64,000 bases of DNA from Lignipirellula cremea (GCF_007751035.1 NZ_CP036433.1:3639001-3703000), one strand, 5' to 3'. Counted from the stretch's first letter, positions 43,191 to 53,204 are shown. Notes: generated by a model from the sequence alone, not told the origin. Made by a program: numbers and translations.

Positions 43191-44252
43191 TTAGACTTTG
43201 CGGCCCAGCATCCAGTCCAGGGCGTCGGAGCTTTGATAAATCAGCGCTTCCGGATAATGCTGGAACGGATGGAAATACTCGAAAGTCAGATAGCCGCCAT
43301 AACCGATGCGATCCAACCCGTCGATGACGGCCGGCCAGTTGGTGGTGCCGTCGAGCAGCGTGCGAAAGGTGTGCAGGTTGAATTCGTGCGTCCGCTTGTC
43401 CCATTCTTTGAAGTGGATGTTTTTGATTCGCTTTCCCAGAATCGGAATCCAGTGCTCAGGGAACTGGTACTCCATGATGTTCCCGGTGTCGAAATGAACG
43501 TTGACGAACTTGCTCTGGAAGCTGTCGACAAAGGCGTTCATCTCTTGCGGGCTGAACAGAAAACCGTTGAGAAAAATATTCTCAATGTTGATCGACACCC
43601 CGGCTTGTTCGGCGACGGGCAGCAATTCCCGCACGGCCTGGCGGGCCCGGCGGTCGCACACGTCGTTGGGGACCGGATCAAAATTCTCGATCCACGGCGC
43701 GTACACGGCCCCCGGCACGACCAGCAGGTTATCGGTCTCCAAAAGGGCGGCCGCCTGGATCATGCGACGGGCCAGTTCGATCCCGCGGGCCCGCACCTTG
43801 GGGTCGTTGCTGCTCATGGAGTACGGCCAGAACAGGAAGGAGCAGACGCCGCTGATTTCGATGCCGATATCCCGTGCGGACTGGCCGATGCGGCGGATGT
43901 CGTCGTCGCTGGATTCCGCCGAGAACGGTCCTTCCAGATCGAAGTTAATCTCAATGCCGTCGTAGCCGGCGTCTTTGGCTAACCGAAAGCAGTCGTCGAG
44001 CGACATTTCGTCCGGGTAAGGGAAGGCCCACAGGTTGATCGACTTTTTCATCACGTACTTTTTGGGAGCCTTCCAGACCCTGCGTCGCGGCTTGGAGACC
44101 GGCTCGGCCGCACCGGCCGGCGCTGCCTTGCCTGCCATCCAGGCGGCTCCCAGGCCGGCGGACCAGGCCAGCAGTTCACGACGCCCCAGGCCGGAACCGG
44201 CTCCAGGAATGGCGCCATGGGGAGGAACGGGAGAGGAGGGCTCTTGGCTCAT
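43191..44252 (-). CDS. exported xylose-isomerase-like TIM-barrel protein
   Basis: A 353-residue sugar-phosphate isomerase/epimerase-type protein. A twin-arginine signal is present (LGRRELLAWSAGLGAAWMA). The barrel starts KSINLWAFPYP and GYDGIEINFDLEG. Putative metal ligands are Glu in VSINIENIF, His/Asp in NVHFDTGNI, His/Glu in IHFKEWD and Glu in LTFEYFHP. An AAAGGCC site precedes the ATG; a TTG further upstream is possible. The fold is shared with endonuclease IV, so a lyase or epimerase role outside the cytoplasm is possible; no substrate is known. Confidence 0.85.
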   Translation of the reverse strand: MSQEPSSPVPPHGAIPGAGSGLGRRELLAWSAGLGAAWMAGKAAPAGAAEPVSKPRRRVWKAPKKYVMKKSINLWAFPYPDEMSLDDCFRLAKDAGYDGIEINFDLEGPFSAESSDDDIRRIGQSARDIGIEISGVCSFLFWPYSMSSNDPKVRARGIELARRMIQAAALLETDNLLVVPGAVYAPWIENFDPVPNDVCDRRARQAVRELLPVAEQAGVSINIENIFLNGFLFSPQEMNAFVDSFQSKFVNVHFDTGNIMEYQFPEHWIPILGKRIKNIHFKEWDKRTHEFNLHTFRTLLDGTTNWPAVIDGLDRIGYGGYLTFEYFHPFQHYPEALIYQSSDALDWMLGRKV

Positions 44253-44403
44253 GGATGGCCTTTGTATCAACGAGGCAGAATGGCGGGAAACTCAACACGG
44301 AAGGACGGGAAGCCATGACGCGGCCGCCAAGAAACAGGAACAGCGGGGCATGCCCCGCTGTGCTGGTTCCAAGGGCCGTGGTCGCCGGCTGCCAGAGCAA
44401 CGC

Positions 44404-45354
44404 TTATTCTTCGAGGTCGAGCTCACGAATCGGCGTGGTCTGCTTCAATTTGAACCCGGCGTACTCGGCGGCCGTCATGCCGGAACTGGCGGGGGCCGTG
44501 GCCGGCAGCAGCGAGGCGGCCAGTTTGCCGTTGGGCGTCATCAGCTGGCAATAGACAGGGTAATCAATATCGGACGCAAACTTTCGGACCGAGCCGTCGC
44601 ACATGACGGCGGCAAACGCGCGCGACATGTGGCTGGCCGGGCGGGAATGGCTGACGTCGATCGGGGCGTCCATATCTTCGTTGAACGGGACTGGCGACGT
44701 TTTCTTGACCTGCCAGGTGATGCCGGTCGCCCAGTCGCCGCTGGTGTTGGTCCAGTAGCCCAGGTTGTGGTTCTCGGCCAGCATGATCGTGGTGGCGAGG
44801 CCGTCTTTTACGTCGGCTTCGTTCATGGTCACCTTGGGCCCACTGAGGGCTGTGCCGCCGGTAGGGCCGACCTCATTGCGAGTATCATGGAAGATGCCGT
44901 TTCCTTTAGAATCGCGGGAAGTCCCGTCGGGCAAGCCGACGTTGGCGCCCCAGCTGAGGGTCGGTTCTTCATCGGATCCTGAATCGGTCGCGGCCATGAA
45001 GATGGGGATCACCAGACCGGGGCCGCTGGCGGCGCTCAGATCGGGGCTGGCTTTGAGCACGTTGTACATCGGCTCCTGGTCCAGTTCCTTCAGGATCCGT
45101 GCGGTCCAGGGCCAGTCCACCGAGTTCGGTCCTTCGTCGGACAGCGACGGCGGATAGAACTGCTTCACCTGGGTGTACCGCTGGACGGCGCCGCCCAGGT
45201 TCCGACCGTTATTGATCGTTTCTGCAATCAGGGCGGAAATGCGGGCCTGCATGACAGCCGGCACTGCCAGTGCGGCCAGCAGGCTGATAATCGAAATAAC
45301 CACAAGCAGCTCGACCAGCGTGAAGCCGCCCTGGCGTAATGATGAATTTTTCAT
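44404..45354 (-). CDS. DUF1559 type-IV-pilin-like protein
   Basis: A 316-residue DUF1559 protein. The N-terminus is a type III (prepilin) signal, RQGGFTLVELLVVISIISLLAALAVPAV, with G-F cleavage/methylation and the Glu at +5. The C-terminal part has the family pattern of VTMNEADVKDGLATTIMLAENHNLG, and FAAVMCDGSVRKFAS. These proteins are the most expanded pseudopilins of planctomycetes and are thought to be surface or secretion-system components. No assembly ATPase is nearby. Some DUF1559 genes are in expanded clusters; this one is single. Confidence 0.92.
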   Translation of the reverse strand: MKNSSLRQGGFTLVELLVVISIISLLAALAVPAVMQARISALIAETINNGRNLGGAVQRYTQVKQFYPPSLSDEGPNSVDWPWTARILKELDQEPMYNVLKASPDLSAASGPGLVIPIFMAATDSGSDEEPTLSWGANVGLPDGTSRDSKGNGIFHDTRNEVGPTGGTALSGPKVTMNEADVKDGLATTIMLAENHNLGYWTNTSGDWATGITWQVKKTSPVPFNEDMDAPIDVSHSRPASHMSRAFAAVMCDGSVRKFASDIDYPVYCQLMTPNGKLAASLLPATAPASSGMTAAEYAGFKLKQTTPIRELDLEE

Positions 45355-45551
45355 GCTGGCAATCCTTGGAGATAAGTCTCGCGAATGTTCGAGAAAACGA
45401 CCACATAGGGAGCGAGGAAGAGGAGACGCGATCGGGCCGGCGCATAGCAGCCGCCCAGCCTTTTTCAACCGTACAAAGTATTATCGCAAGTTTCGCCCCC
45501 CGTGTCGAGTGTTTCGTCCAGGAAGTCAGGGGTAACCCGCTGCCGGCCCGT

Positions 45552-46502
45552 TCAGGCGATTTTTTCCCGCAACTGGGGAGCGATGCACTGCGGAGGACGG
45601 GCCCGTCGCCAGATTCCGCCGGCCACGCGCAGGAAGCCGGTCCCCAGGCAAATACTGCGGACGTACCGCCGGAAGGTGCTGGTCAAATACTGCAGCTGGC
45701 CGGTCGGTTCGCTGCGGGACTGGATGTAAATGGCGTACTCGCCCGTCGCTTTGCTGGTCAGATTGGCGGCGTCCCAGAAAAACTGGTCGCCGGCGGAGGT
45801 CTGGCTGAACAGGATCAACTCCCGCACCCGGGCGGCCGTATGCGACTGGGTCCAGGCTTGCGAGGTGCGGATCCAGCGGTTCGCTTCGATCAGATCCCAG
45901 GCTTCCGGCAGCGACGACGACGAATACGGCGCCAGGACGCGGAAGAAACCGCCGATCTCGGCCGGGCCGAACACGGCCAGAAACGTCTTGTACGATTGCG
46001 GCAGCGTGAAGCCCAGTTCCCGTTCGCACAGCCGCAGGGATTCCTCCCGGTCGGCCAGCCGGGCGATCCGTTCCTCGGCGTCGAGCAGGATCGTCTTCCG
46101 GGCGTACAGCCGTTTCCAGAACAGGAAGTCGCCAGCGGGGCCGAGGGCTTCTTCGTACCGTTTCCACCACTTCCGGTCGCACAGCCGTTTGAGGCGTTCT
46201 TCTTCCTTCACGTAGGTCGGCAGAATGGGGTTCGCGGGGGACAGCTGCAGCATGTAATAATGATGCCGCAGCAGGCCGGCCGCGGGGTCGCCGCGATCTT
46301 CCAGCCAGTCGGCGTATACCAGCAGTTCATCGCCGGGCGTTTCCGCCAGCGCGATCATTTCAAGGAACGCCTGTTCCTCGCTGCTCCGTTGTAATGTGGG
46401 GCGGGGCGTCACCAGCCAGAATCCGTTACGTTTGAGAAACAGTCCCTTCGCGATAGCGCCGATATCATCGCCTGCCCTGGCGCGCATCGCAAGACTTTTC
46501 AC
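45552..46502 (-). CDS. TIGR02996 plus SUKH (SMI1/KNR4) domain protein
   Basis: A 316-residue cytosolic protein fusing two domains. The TIGR02996 repeat-companion domain covers about 40-80 (EEQAFLEMIALAETPGDELLVYADWLEDRGDPAAGLLR), found mainly in planctomycetes. A SUKH/SMI1-KNR4 domain covers about 140-270 (ELGFTLPQSYKTFLAVFGPAEIGGFFRVLAPY, then NRWIRTSQAW, LILFSQTSAGDQFFWD). SUKH proteins are often immunity proteins against polymorphic toxins, but no toxin gene is adjacent. The start is uncertain (GTG used; ATG at 46487 possible). Confidence 0.8.
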   Translation of the reverse strand: MKSLAMRARAGDDIGAIAKGLFLKRNGFWLVTPRPTLQRSSEEQAFLEMIALAETPGDELLVYADWLEDRGDPAAGLLRHHYYMLQLSPANPILPTYVKEEERLKRLCDRKWWKRYEEALGPAGDFLFWKRLYARKTILLDAEERIARLADREESLRLCERELGFTLPQSYKTFLAVFGPAEIGGFFRVLAPYSSSSLPEAWDLIEANRWIRTSQAWTQSHTAARVRELILFSQTSAGDQFFWDAANLTSKATGEYAIYIQSRSEPTGQLQYLTSTFRRYVRSICLGTGFLRVAGGIWRRARPPQCIAPQLREKIA

Positions 46503-46583
46503 TCAAAAGTTGGGAAGGACGAAAGGGCGTCGCCGGTTGTGTGCGGAGTGCATCCCACGCCGGCTTTGCCCTGGCGACTTTCG

Positions 46584-48221
46584 TTAGCCTTGAACGCCTT
46601 CGGTTTTTTTCTCGCCGCGGTTCTTTTTTCGTTCGACCGCGGCGGCGATGAAGCCGGCGAAGAGCGGATGTGCGGCGGTGGGTTTCGACTTGAATTCGGG
46701 GTGGAACTGCACGGCGACAAACCAGGGATGGTCGACCACCTCGATGATCTCCACCAGTTTGCCGTCGGGGCTCAGGCCGCTGAAGGTCATCCCATGGGCT
46801 TCAAACTGCTGGCGATAGGTGTTGTTGAATTCATAGCGGTGGCGATGCCGTTCGTTGATCAGTTCTTCGCCATAGGCCGCGGCAGCGTGCGAGCCTTCCT
46901 GCAGCACCGTATCCTGGGCGCCCAGCCGCATGGTGCCGCCTTTGTCGACGATGTTCCGCTGTTCGTCGAGCAGGCAGATGACCGGGTGCGGCGAGTTTTT
47001 GTCGAACTCCGAAGAGTGCGCGTTTTCCAGGCCGATCACATTCCGGCCGAACTCGATCGCCGCGCATTGCATGCCCAGGCAGATGCCGAAGTACGGCAGT
47101 TTTCTTTCGCGAGCATAGCGGACGGCCTGCACTTTGCCTTCGACGCCGCGTTCGCCAAAGCCGCCCGGCACCAGGATGCCGTCGTAACCGGCCAGCAGTC
47201 GCTCCGGGCCTTCGCTTTCGATATCTTCGCTCTGGATGCGGCCGATGCGGACTTGCGCCTGGTGGCGGATGCCGGCGTGATCGAGCGCTTCGTAGATCGA
47301 CTTGTAGGCGTCTTTATGTTGTGCGTACTTGCCGACCACGGCGATGCTGATTTCGTGCTGGGGATTGCGGAGTCGCCTTAGCAGTTCCCGCCAGTCGCGG
47401 AGGTCGAGCTCGCCGCCGGCCAGGTGGAGCTTCTGCAGGATCAGGTCGTCCAGCTGGTTCTCCACCAGCGACAATGGTACTTCGTAAATGGAGAAGTCTT
47501 TGTCCTTCTCTTCGATGACGCAGTTGGTCGGCACGTTGCAGAACAGAGCCATCTTCTCCCGATCCTCGCGGGCGATGGAACGCTCCGTGCGACAGATCAG
47601 AATGTCGGGCTGGATGCCGATCTGTCGCATCAGGCCGACGGAGTGCTGCGTTGGCTTGGTTTTCAGTTCGCCGGCCGCCTTCAGGTACGGGACGAGCGTG
47701 AGATGAATGTACAGGCAATTCTCTTTGCCGGCGTCGAGCGAGAACTGTCGGATTGCTTCCAGGAACGGCAGGCTTTCAATATCGCCGACGGTGCCGCCGA
47801 TTTCGGTGATGACGACATCGACATCGGGATCGGCCAGCTTGCGGATGACCGACTTGATCTCATTGGTCACATGGGGAATCACCTGAACGGTTTTCCCCAG
47901 GAACTCGCCCCGGCGTTCCTTCTCAATGACGGACAGATAAATCTGACCGGTGGTGTAGTTGGCGTCGCGGGTGAGCGGGCTATGGGTGAACCGCTCGTAA
48001 TGGCCCAGGTCGAGATCGGTTTCGCTGCCGTCGTCGAGCACATAGACTTCGCCGTGCTGGTAAGGGCTCATGGTGCCGGGATCGACGTTGATGTACGGAT
48101 CCAGCTTTTGCATGCGCACCCTCAGGCCGCGCTGTTCCAGCAGCATGCCGATGGAAGCACTGGTGAGTCCCTTGCCGAGCGAGCTGACAACGCCGCCGGT
48201 GACGAAGATGTGTTTGGTCAT
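46584..48221 (-). CDS. pyrG: CTP synthase
   Basis: A 545-residue CTP synthase, converting UTP, ATP and glutamine to CTP. The synthase half has [20 protein letters not shown] (P-loop), [17 protein letters not shown] and [15 protein letters not shown]. The glutaminase half has the nucleophile [12 protein letters not shown] and the QFHPEF His/Glu. Two in-frame ATGs lie near the start (MHM); the second was used. The length is usual for the family. It ends in a basic KKNRGEKK tail. Housekeeping gene, upstream of the divergent ammonium-transporter gene. Confidence 0.96.
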   Translation of the reverse strand: MTKHIFVTGGVVSSLGKGLTSASIGMLLEQRGLRVRMQKLDPYINVDPGTMSPYQHGEVYVLDDGSETDLDLGHYERFTHSPLTRDANYTTGQIYLSVIEKERRGEFLGKTVQVIPHVTNEIKSVIRKLADPDVDVVITEIGGTVGDIESLPFLEAIRQFSLDAGKENCLYIHLTLVPYLKAAGELKTKPTQHSVGLMRQIGIQPDILICRTERSIAREDREKMALFCNVPTNCVIEEKDKDFSIYEVPLSLVENQLDDLILQKLHLAGGELDLRDWRELLRRLRNPQHEISIAVVGKYAQHKDAYKSIYEALDHAGIRHQAQVRIGRIQSEDIESEGPERLLAGYDGILVPGGFGERGVEGKVQAVRYARERKLPYFGICLGMQCAAIEFGRNVIGLENAHSSEFDKNSPHPVICLLDEQRNIVDKGGTMRLGAQDTVLQEGSHAAAAYGEELINERHRHRYEFNNTYRQQFEAHGMTFSGLSPDGKLVEIIEVVDHPWFVAVQFHPEFKSKPTAAHPLFAGFIAAAVERKKNRGEKKTEGVQG

Positions 48222-48731
48222 GTGCATTCAGGGTGCGAATGTGCCTGTTCAGTGCCATACGGTCGAGCCGGCGACGCGATACGGCCCGCGGCTTGAGTAG
48301 CGGGCCATTCCAGGGCCGTCTGGCTCCCTGGTAACAGCTTATCGGGCGGGGCGCCTTCTCCCAAGGCGGGAGGCGCGATTTGCGGCTGGGACGGGTCTCC
48401 GCCACCGCAGGGGGGCGACGCCAGGAAAGTCAGCGACTGCCTGCTTAGAAGCGCGGCGCAGCCTGCGCGGCATTTACGCAATTGGCGACGGCGGGGCAGG
48501 TCGTAAATTTTATTCTGCTTGAGAAAAACCCTTTTTTTACGATGTTTTTTGCGGAATGCCGCCGGATTTCTCAGTTCGTTTCGATTGTTTGGCGCGCCGC
48601 ATGCGTAAAGGCTTTCCTCATCAAGTTACCTGCTCGCTAAGGTCGGACCTGAAGTACGGCGAGTCAGGCAATCGTTCTGGTTCGCCTCAGAGGCGTTCGC
48701 ATCCTTCAAGCCAGGCAAAGGGAAACTGTCG
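48222..48731. other. intergenic region before ammonium transporter
   Basis: About 510 bases between divergent pyrG and amt, with the candidate sigma54 site and AT-rich patches (for example around 48530). No gene is seen. Confidence 0.5.
48590..48605 (+). promoter_or_regulatory. candidate sigma54 (-24/-12) promoter for ammonium transporter
   Basis: TGGCGCGCCGCATGCG matches the sigma54 layout TGGCACG-N4-TTGCA: GG and GC dinucleotides ten bases apart, TGGC fully conserved, mismatches at three less critical positions. Nitrogen-regulated transporters often use sigma54. It lies about 130 bases upstream of the start; no activator site was identified. Confidence 0.35.
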
Positions 48732-50369
48732 ATGAATTTGAGTCTGTTTAATTTCAGCAAATGGACACTCCTCGTAGGGGTGATGGGGGTAGCACTGACG
48801 CTCGCGTCGGCTGTACTAGCGCAGGATGCCGTAAGCGGTCAGGAGACCGATACGGCCGACGCGAGTGAAGGTGCGCTTACCCCAGATACCGAAGCGGCCG
48901 CTGCAGATGAAGAAGCAGCGGCGGCTGACGAAGAGGCCGCGGTGGCCGAGACGAAGCTGGCCGATATGACGTCGGAAGAACTGACGGCCAAACTGGCCGA
49001 ACTGTATCTTCTGGCGGACGGCGAGGGGTTGGCGGTAAGCACTATCTATGGCGACGCAGATACGCTGTGGACCTGTCTTGCGGCCTTCCTGGTGTTCTTC
49101 ATGCAAGCGGGCTTTGCCCTGGTGGAGTGTGGTTTCACTCGCGCCAAAAATGCTTGCAATATCATTATGAAGAACGCCATGGACTTCTCTCTGGGCACCA
49201 TGCTGTTCTGGTTTGTCGGTTTTGGGTTCATGTTCGGCACGACCAACGGCTGGATCGGAACCTCGAACTTCTTTTATGAGGGAGTTTCCGGCTTCGACTG
49301 GGCATTTCTCCTCTTCCAGACCGTGTTCTGCGCCACCGCCGCCACGATTGTGTCGGGCGCCATGGCCGAACGCACCAAGTTTACCTCTTATCTGATCTAT
49401 ACCGTGGCTATCACGGTCTTTGTTTATCCGATCTACGGCGGCTGGGCCTGGGGCAGCCTGGTGGGTGACACGGGAGCTGGCTGGCTCGAAGGCGGCGGTG
49501 CTCCGATCGCCTGGACGGGCAAGGGCTTTATTGACTTTGCCGGCTCGACCGTGGTGCACTCCATCGGTGGCTGGTGTGCTCTGGCCGGCGCCATTGTGAT
49601 TGGCCCGCGTATCGGCAAGTACAGCAAAGACGGCAAGGTCAACCCGATCCCGGGCCATAACATTCCGCTGGCCGCCCTGGGCGTGTTCATCTTGTGGCTC
49701 GGATGGTTTGGTTTTAACCCGGGTAGCACGACCGCCATCGGTGAAGGTTCGTTCGCGAAAGTCGCGGTCGCCACTAACCTGGCCGCTGCGGCCGGCGCCA
49801 TCAGTGCGATGATCACCTCTTGGATTGCTTTCAAGAAACCTGACCCCTCGTTCACCCTGAACGGCGCCCTGGCTGGCCTCGTGGCGATCACCGCCGGCTG
49901 TGCCAACCTGGAAATGCCGATGGCGACCCTGACCGGTCTGATCGGTGGTGTGCTGGTGGTGCTCGCGGTGGTCTTCTTTGACCGCTTGAAGATCGACGAT
50001 CCGGTCGGCGCCATCTCGGTGCACGGCGTGTGCGGCCTCTGGGGCACGCTGGCTGTCGGCCTGTTCATGCCGGTAGACGGCTTGCTCATGGGCGGCGGTG
50101 CAATGCAGTTCATGGCCCAAGTGGTCGGAGCGGGAGCGGCCTTCCTGTGGGCTTTCCCGGTCAGCCTAGTCATCTTCCTGGCTTTGAAATTCAGCCCCCT
50201 TGGCTTGCGAGTCAGTGCGGAAGAAGAAGTCGAAGGCCTCGATATCACGGAACACGGCATGCACGCTTATCCTCCGAGTCTGATCTCGGAAGGGTTGGCT
50301 GGCACCGCCCCGGTTCCCGCCGGAGCCTACTCGAGCTCTTCGGTCGCCCAGCCGGCGACGGAAGCTTAA
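48732..50369 (+). CDS. amt: ammonium transporter (Amt family)
   Basis: A 545-residue Amt/MEP/Rh channel. A hydrophobic, signal-like N-terminus and an acidic Glu/Ala-rich extension (about 40-80, DEEAAAADEEAA) precede the eleven-helix core. Core marks: DTLWTCLAAFLVFFMQAGFALVE, the pore twin histidines in STVVHSIGGW and AISVHGVCGLWG, and GFNPGS. Amt conducts NH3/NH4+ into the cell. AAAGGGAA lies before the ATG. Unlike most bacteria, no glnK/glnB PII gene follows. The N-terminal extension is not typical and may be periplasmic. The C-terminus continues in a hydrophilic tail with VEGLDITEHGMHAYP. Confidence 0.95.
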   Translation: MNLSLFNFSKWTLLVGVMGVALTLASAVLAQDAVSGQETDTADASEGALTPDTEAAAADEEAAAADEEAAVAETKLADMTSEELTAKLAELYLLADGEGLAVSTIYGDADTLWTCLAAFLVFFMQAGFALVECGFTRAKNACNIIMKNAMDFSLGTMLFWFVGFGFMFGTTNGWIGTSNFFYEGVSGFDWAFLLFQTVFCATAATIVSGAMAERTKFTSYLIYTVAITVFVYPIYGGWAWGSLVGDTGAGWLEGGGAPIAWTGKGFIDFAGSTVVHSIGGWCALAGAIVIGPRIGKYSKDGKVNPIPGHNIPLAALGVFILWLGWFGFNPGSTTAIGEGSFAKVAVATNLAAAAGAISAMITSWIAFKKPDPSFTLNGALAGLVAITAGCANLEMPMATLTGLIGGVLVVLAVVFFDRLKIDDPVGAISVHGVCGLWGTLAVGLFMPVDGLLMGGGAMQFMAQVVGAGAAFLWAFPVSLVIFLALKFSPLGLRVSAEEEVEGLDITEHGMHAYPPSLISEGLAGTAPVPAGAYSSSSVAQPATEA

Positions 50370-50582
50370 CCTGAACCGTCCGTGGCCGTCCGCTCTCTCC
50401 TGCGGCAACGCGGGGGGAGCGGCGGCTCACAACGAAAAGTCCTGCCGCCGACCGGCGGAATAAACGAGATTCGGTACGGCAAGGAAACAAAGTAACACAA
50501 TTCGAATCCTGCTTCTCAAGCGGAAATGAAGCGTCTTTCGTACAACGGAAGCAACACTTCGGCTCTTGCCTGGGCCAGAAGG

Positions 50583-50639
50583 ATACCCCAATGACCCGTT
50601 ACAGGCGTCCGCCTCGTCTGTGCGGGTCGGGGTATTTTT
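50583..50639 (+). terminator. long imperfect terminator hairpin
   Basis: ATACCCC, GACCCG and ACAG pair in order with CTGT, CGGGTC and GGGGTAT, with a three-base bulge, followed by a short T-run. It lies about 215 bases after amt. Confidence 0.65.
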
Positions 50640-50647
50640 CAGGAGTG

Positions 50648-50676
50648 GCCGCGAACTTCGGTTCGCGGCTTTTTTT
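50648..50676 (+). terminator. terminator with UUCG tetraloop
   Basis: A perfect 9-bp stem (GCCGCGAAC / GTTCGCGGC) closed by a C(TTCG)G loop and followed by seven T's, a classic strong intrinsic terminator, immediately after the first hairpin. Confidence 0.9.
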
Positions 50677-50846
50677 ATGCGCTCACCTCATTTGCCAGGT
50701 TGGATGTCCGCCACACGGAACGGACAACTGACTACTTTCGATCGGCGAACTTTGATAGAATCCTGAGGGTCGCGCGAGTGCTGCCGGGGATAACAAAATG
50801 TGGCCCCTCGACTCCTGCCTCGCGATTTGTCTGGGAGACTGTTTCT

Positions 50847-53204
50847 GTGCGCCTATCTATCGTAGGGTTCTGGTGTTGCTGGGTAGTCCTGCTTGCCGGC
50901 GGTATGTCGTACGCGGACGAGCCGCTGACGCTGGTCCCGGGCGAGGTGTCGTTTGTGAACGACGTCATCCCGTTGCTGACAAAGCACCAATGCAACGCCG
51001 GCGGTTGTCACGGAAAGCTCGCCGGGCAGAACGGCTTTCGACTTTCTTTACGCGGCTACGCGCCGGAACTTGACTTTGAAACGATCGCCCGCGAGGCGCG
51101 TGGCCGGCGGCTTCACCTGGCGGCGCCGGAACAAAGCCTTTTACTCCGCAAAGCTCTCGGCCAGACCCCGCATGGCGGCGGCGAACGGATCCCGGCGAAC
51201 AGCCCGGCCGAACGCCTGCTGCTCGACTGGATCCGTCAAGGAACGCCTGGCCCGCGAGACGAAGAACCGCGCCTGGTCCGCCTGGAGATCACGCCGGACC
51301 AGGCGACCCTGCCGCCGGGAGAATCGCTGTCGCTAAAAGTGACAGCCGAGTACGACAATGGCCAGCGGCGGAATGCGACCTGGCTCACGCAGTTCCATTC
51401 CAACGACTCCGGCGCCCTGGAAGTGGATGTCGACGGCAAGGTCACAGCCCTGCGTCGGGGTCAGACGGTCGTCAGTGCAGCGTTCGGCGGCCAGGTGGCG
51501 GTCGCCGTGTTTACGACGCCTTTGGACGAGCCGGTTGACCCCTCCCTTTTTCTGCCGCGGCATAATCTGGTCGATGAGCATGTGTTCGCCCGGCTGGCCG
51601 AGCTGCGGATCCCGCCGTCACCGACCTGCGACGAGGCGACCTTTGTGCGACGGGCTTATCTCGACGCGATCGGACTGCCGCCCACGCCGGAGGAAGTCCA
51701 GGCGTTCCTCGCCGACGACGATCCCAACAAACGCGCGTTGCTGGTCGATCAGTTGCTGCGGCGGCCCGAGTTTGTCGATTACTGGGCCCACTGGCTGGGC
51801 GACCTGTTCCAGAACCGGACGGAACGGGATCACGATGTGCGCGGCGTCAAAGGCGTTCGCGCCATGCATCAATGGCTGCGGGAACAGGTAGCATCGGGCC
51901 GCAACTGGCGGGACCTTTCGATTGATCTGCTTACCGCCAGCGGCTCGTGCGTCGAGCAGCCGCAGGTCGGTTATTACATCGTCACGGTGGGAGAGAAGTC
52001 GATCGAGGATTCCGACGTGGCCGATTCGGTCGCCCAGGCGTTTCTGGGGACACGCATCGGCTGCGCCCGGTGCCATAACCATCCTCTCGAAAAATACACG
52101 CAGGACGATTACTACCACTTTGTCGGGTTCTTTTCCCGCATCGCCCTCGACCGCCACAAGCCGGAAGAAGGCGCCACGGTGCTGGGTTACGGCACTAAGC
52201 AGACGGTCAACTGGCGCAAGCAGCTGGCCTCCCAGCAGGAGAAACTGGCGACCCTACAGGCCGAGAACGGCGACGCCGCTGCGATCGAACAGGCGGAGAA
52301 TGCGATCGCCCGGGTGGAGAAGCAGCTGGCCGACCAGTTGACGGCCGAGCTGAAAATCCGGCAGCCGCGCACGGGAGAGCAGCTTTCGCCCCAGCCGCTG
52401 GATCGGTCGCAGCTGGAGATTGCCCCCGGCGACGACCCGCGCGAGGCCCTGGCGGCCTGGATCACCTCGCCGGATAACGAACAGTTCCGCGGCGCGATCG
52501 TGAACCGGCTGTGGAAGCATTTCCTGGGCGTCGGCCTGGTAGAGCCGGTCGACGATCTGCGGGCGACCAACCCGCCGTCGAACGTGCCGTTATGGAACGC
52601 ATTGAACCAGGAGCTGGCGGCGGCCGACTTTGATCTGCGGCGTATCATGCGGTTGATCATGAACTCGCGCACGTACCAGCTTTCTTCGCAAACGAACGCC
52701 TTGAATGTACGCGACGCGAAGTTCTATTCGCACTTTTATCCGCGACGGCTGCCGGCCGAGGTGCTGCTCGACGCGCTCAGCCAGGCGACCGGAACGCCGG
52801 AAAAATTCGAAGGCTACCCGCTGGGCGTTCGGGCCGTACAGATCCCGGACCCCGGCGCCGAGTCGTACTTTCTGTCGCTGTTCGGCCGATCCGAACGGAC
52901 CACGGCCTGCGCCTGCGAACGGGAGAACGCTGTCACTCTGCCGCAGTTGTTGCATCTGCAGAACAGCGATAACCTGCTGCAGAAGATGCGCTCGCCCGGT
53001 GGACGGTTCCCGCAATTGCTGCAGGACCAACCGAGCGACGCCGCGGTGATCCAGCAGCTGTTCCTGGCGACCGTCGCCCGGCCGCCAACGCCGGCCGAGC
53101 AGGCGGAAATCGAACGTCTGCTGGCGAGCGGAGAACGGAGCGAGGCGTTGCTGGATCTGTTCTGGGCGCTGCTCAACTCCAAAGAGTTTGCCTTTAATCA
53201 TTGA
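50847..53204 (+). CDS. DUF1549/DUF1553 (PSD1-type) exported protein with haem-type motifs
   Basis: A 785-residue exported protein. The signal (LSIVGFWCCWVVLLAGGMSYA) is followed by a planctomycete cytochrome-like segment with CNAGGCHG (Cx4CH), a Big_2-like beta domain (about 150-225, RLEITPDQATLPPGESLSLKV), then DUF1549 with a canonical CARCH motif (GCARCHNHPLE) and DUF1553 (NRLWKHFLGVGLVEPVDDLRATNPPSN). GTG is preferred as start because GGGAGAC lies before it; longer forms are possible. It is the first gene of a probable three-gene operon with DUF1501 and PPC genes. The group is thought to act outside the cytoplasm, perhaps in polysaccharide degradation. Confidence 0.92.
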   Translation: MRLSIVGFWCCWVVLLAGGMSYADEPLTLVPGEVSFVNDVIPLLTKHQCNAGGCHGKLAGQNGFRLSLRGYAPELDFETIAREARGRRLHLAAPEQSLLLRKALGQTPHGGGERIPANSPAERLLLDWIRQGTPGPRDEEPRLVRLEITPDQATLPPGESLSLKVTAEYDNGQRRNATWLTQFHSNDSGALEVDVDGKVTALRRGQTVVSAAFGGQVAVAVFTTPLDEPVDPSLFLPRHNLVDEHVFARLAELRIPPSPTCDEATFVRRAYLDAIGLPPTPEEVQAFLADDDPNKRALLVDQLLRRPEFVDYWAHWLGDLFQNRTERDHDVRGVKGVRAMHQWLREQVASGRNWRDLSIDLLTASGSCVEQPQVGYYIVTVGEKSIEDSDVADSVAQAFLGTRIGCARCHNHPLEKYTQDDYYHFVGFFSRIALDRHKPEEGATVLGYGTKQTVNWRKQLASQQEKLATLQAENGDAAAIEQAENAIARVEKQLADQLTAELKIRQPRTGEQLSPQPLDRSQLEIAPGDDPREALAAWITSPDNEQFRGAIVNRLWKHFLGVGLVEPVDDLRATNPPSNVPLWNALNQELAAADFDLRRIMRLIMNSRTYQLSSQTNALNVRDAKFYSHFYPRRLPAEVLLDALSQATGTPEKFEGYPLGVRAVQIPDPGAESYFLSLFGRSERTTACACERENAVTLPQLLHLQNSDNLLQKMRSPGGRFPQLLQDQPSDAAVIQQLFLATVARPPTPAEQAEIERLLASGERSEALLDLFWALLNSKEFAFNH

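Larger units (their letters stand above)
50370..50846. other. intergenic region with tandem hairpins
   Basis: About 480 bases; two terminator-like hairpins near 50.6 kb, listed separately, separate amt from the downstream operon. The rest shows no clear gene; the promoter of the operon should lie near 50680-50840. Confidence 0.5.

Noticed and set aside
48816-50120. 434-codon - strand frame opposite the ammonium transporter
   Set aside because: Antisense shadow of a certain Amt gene.
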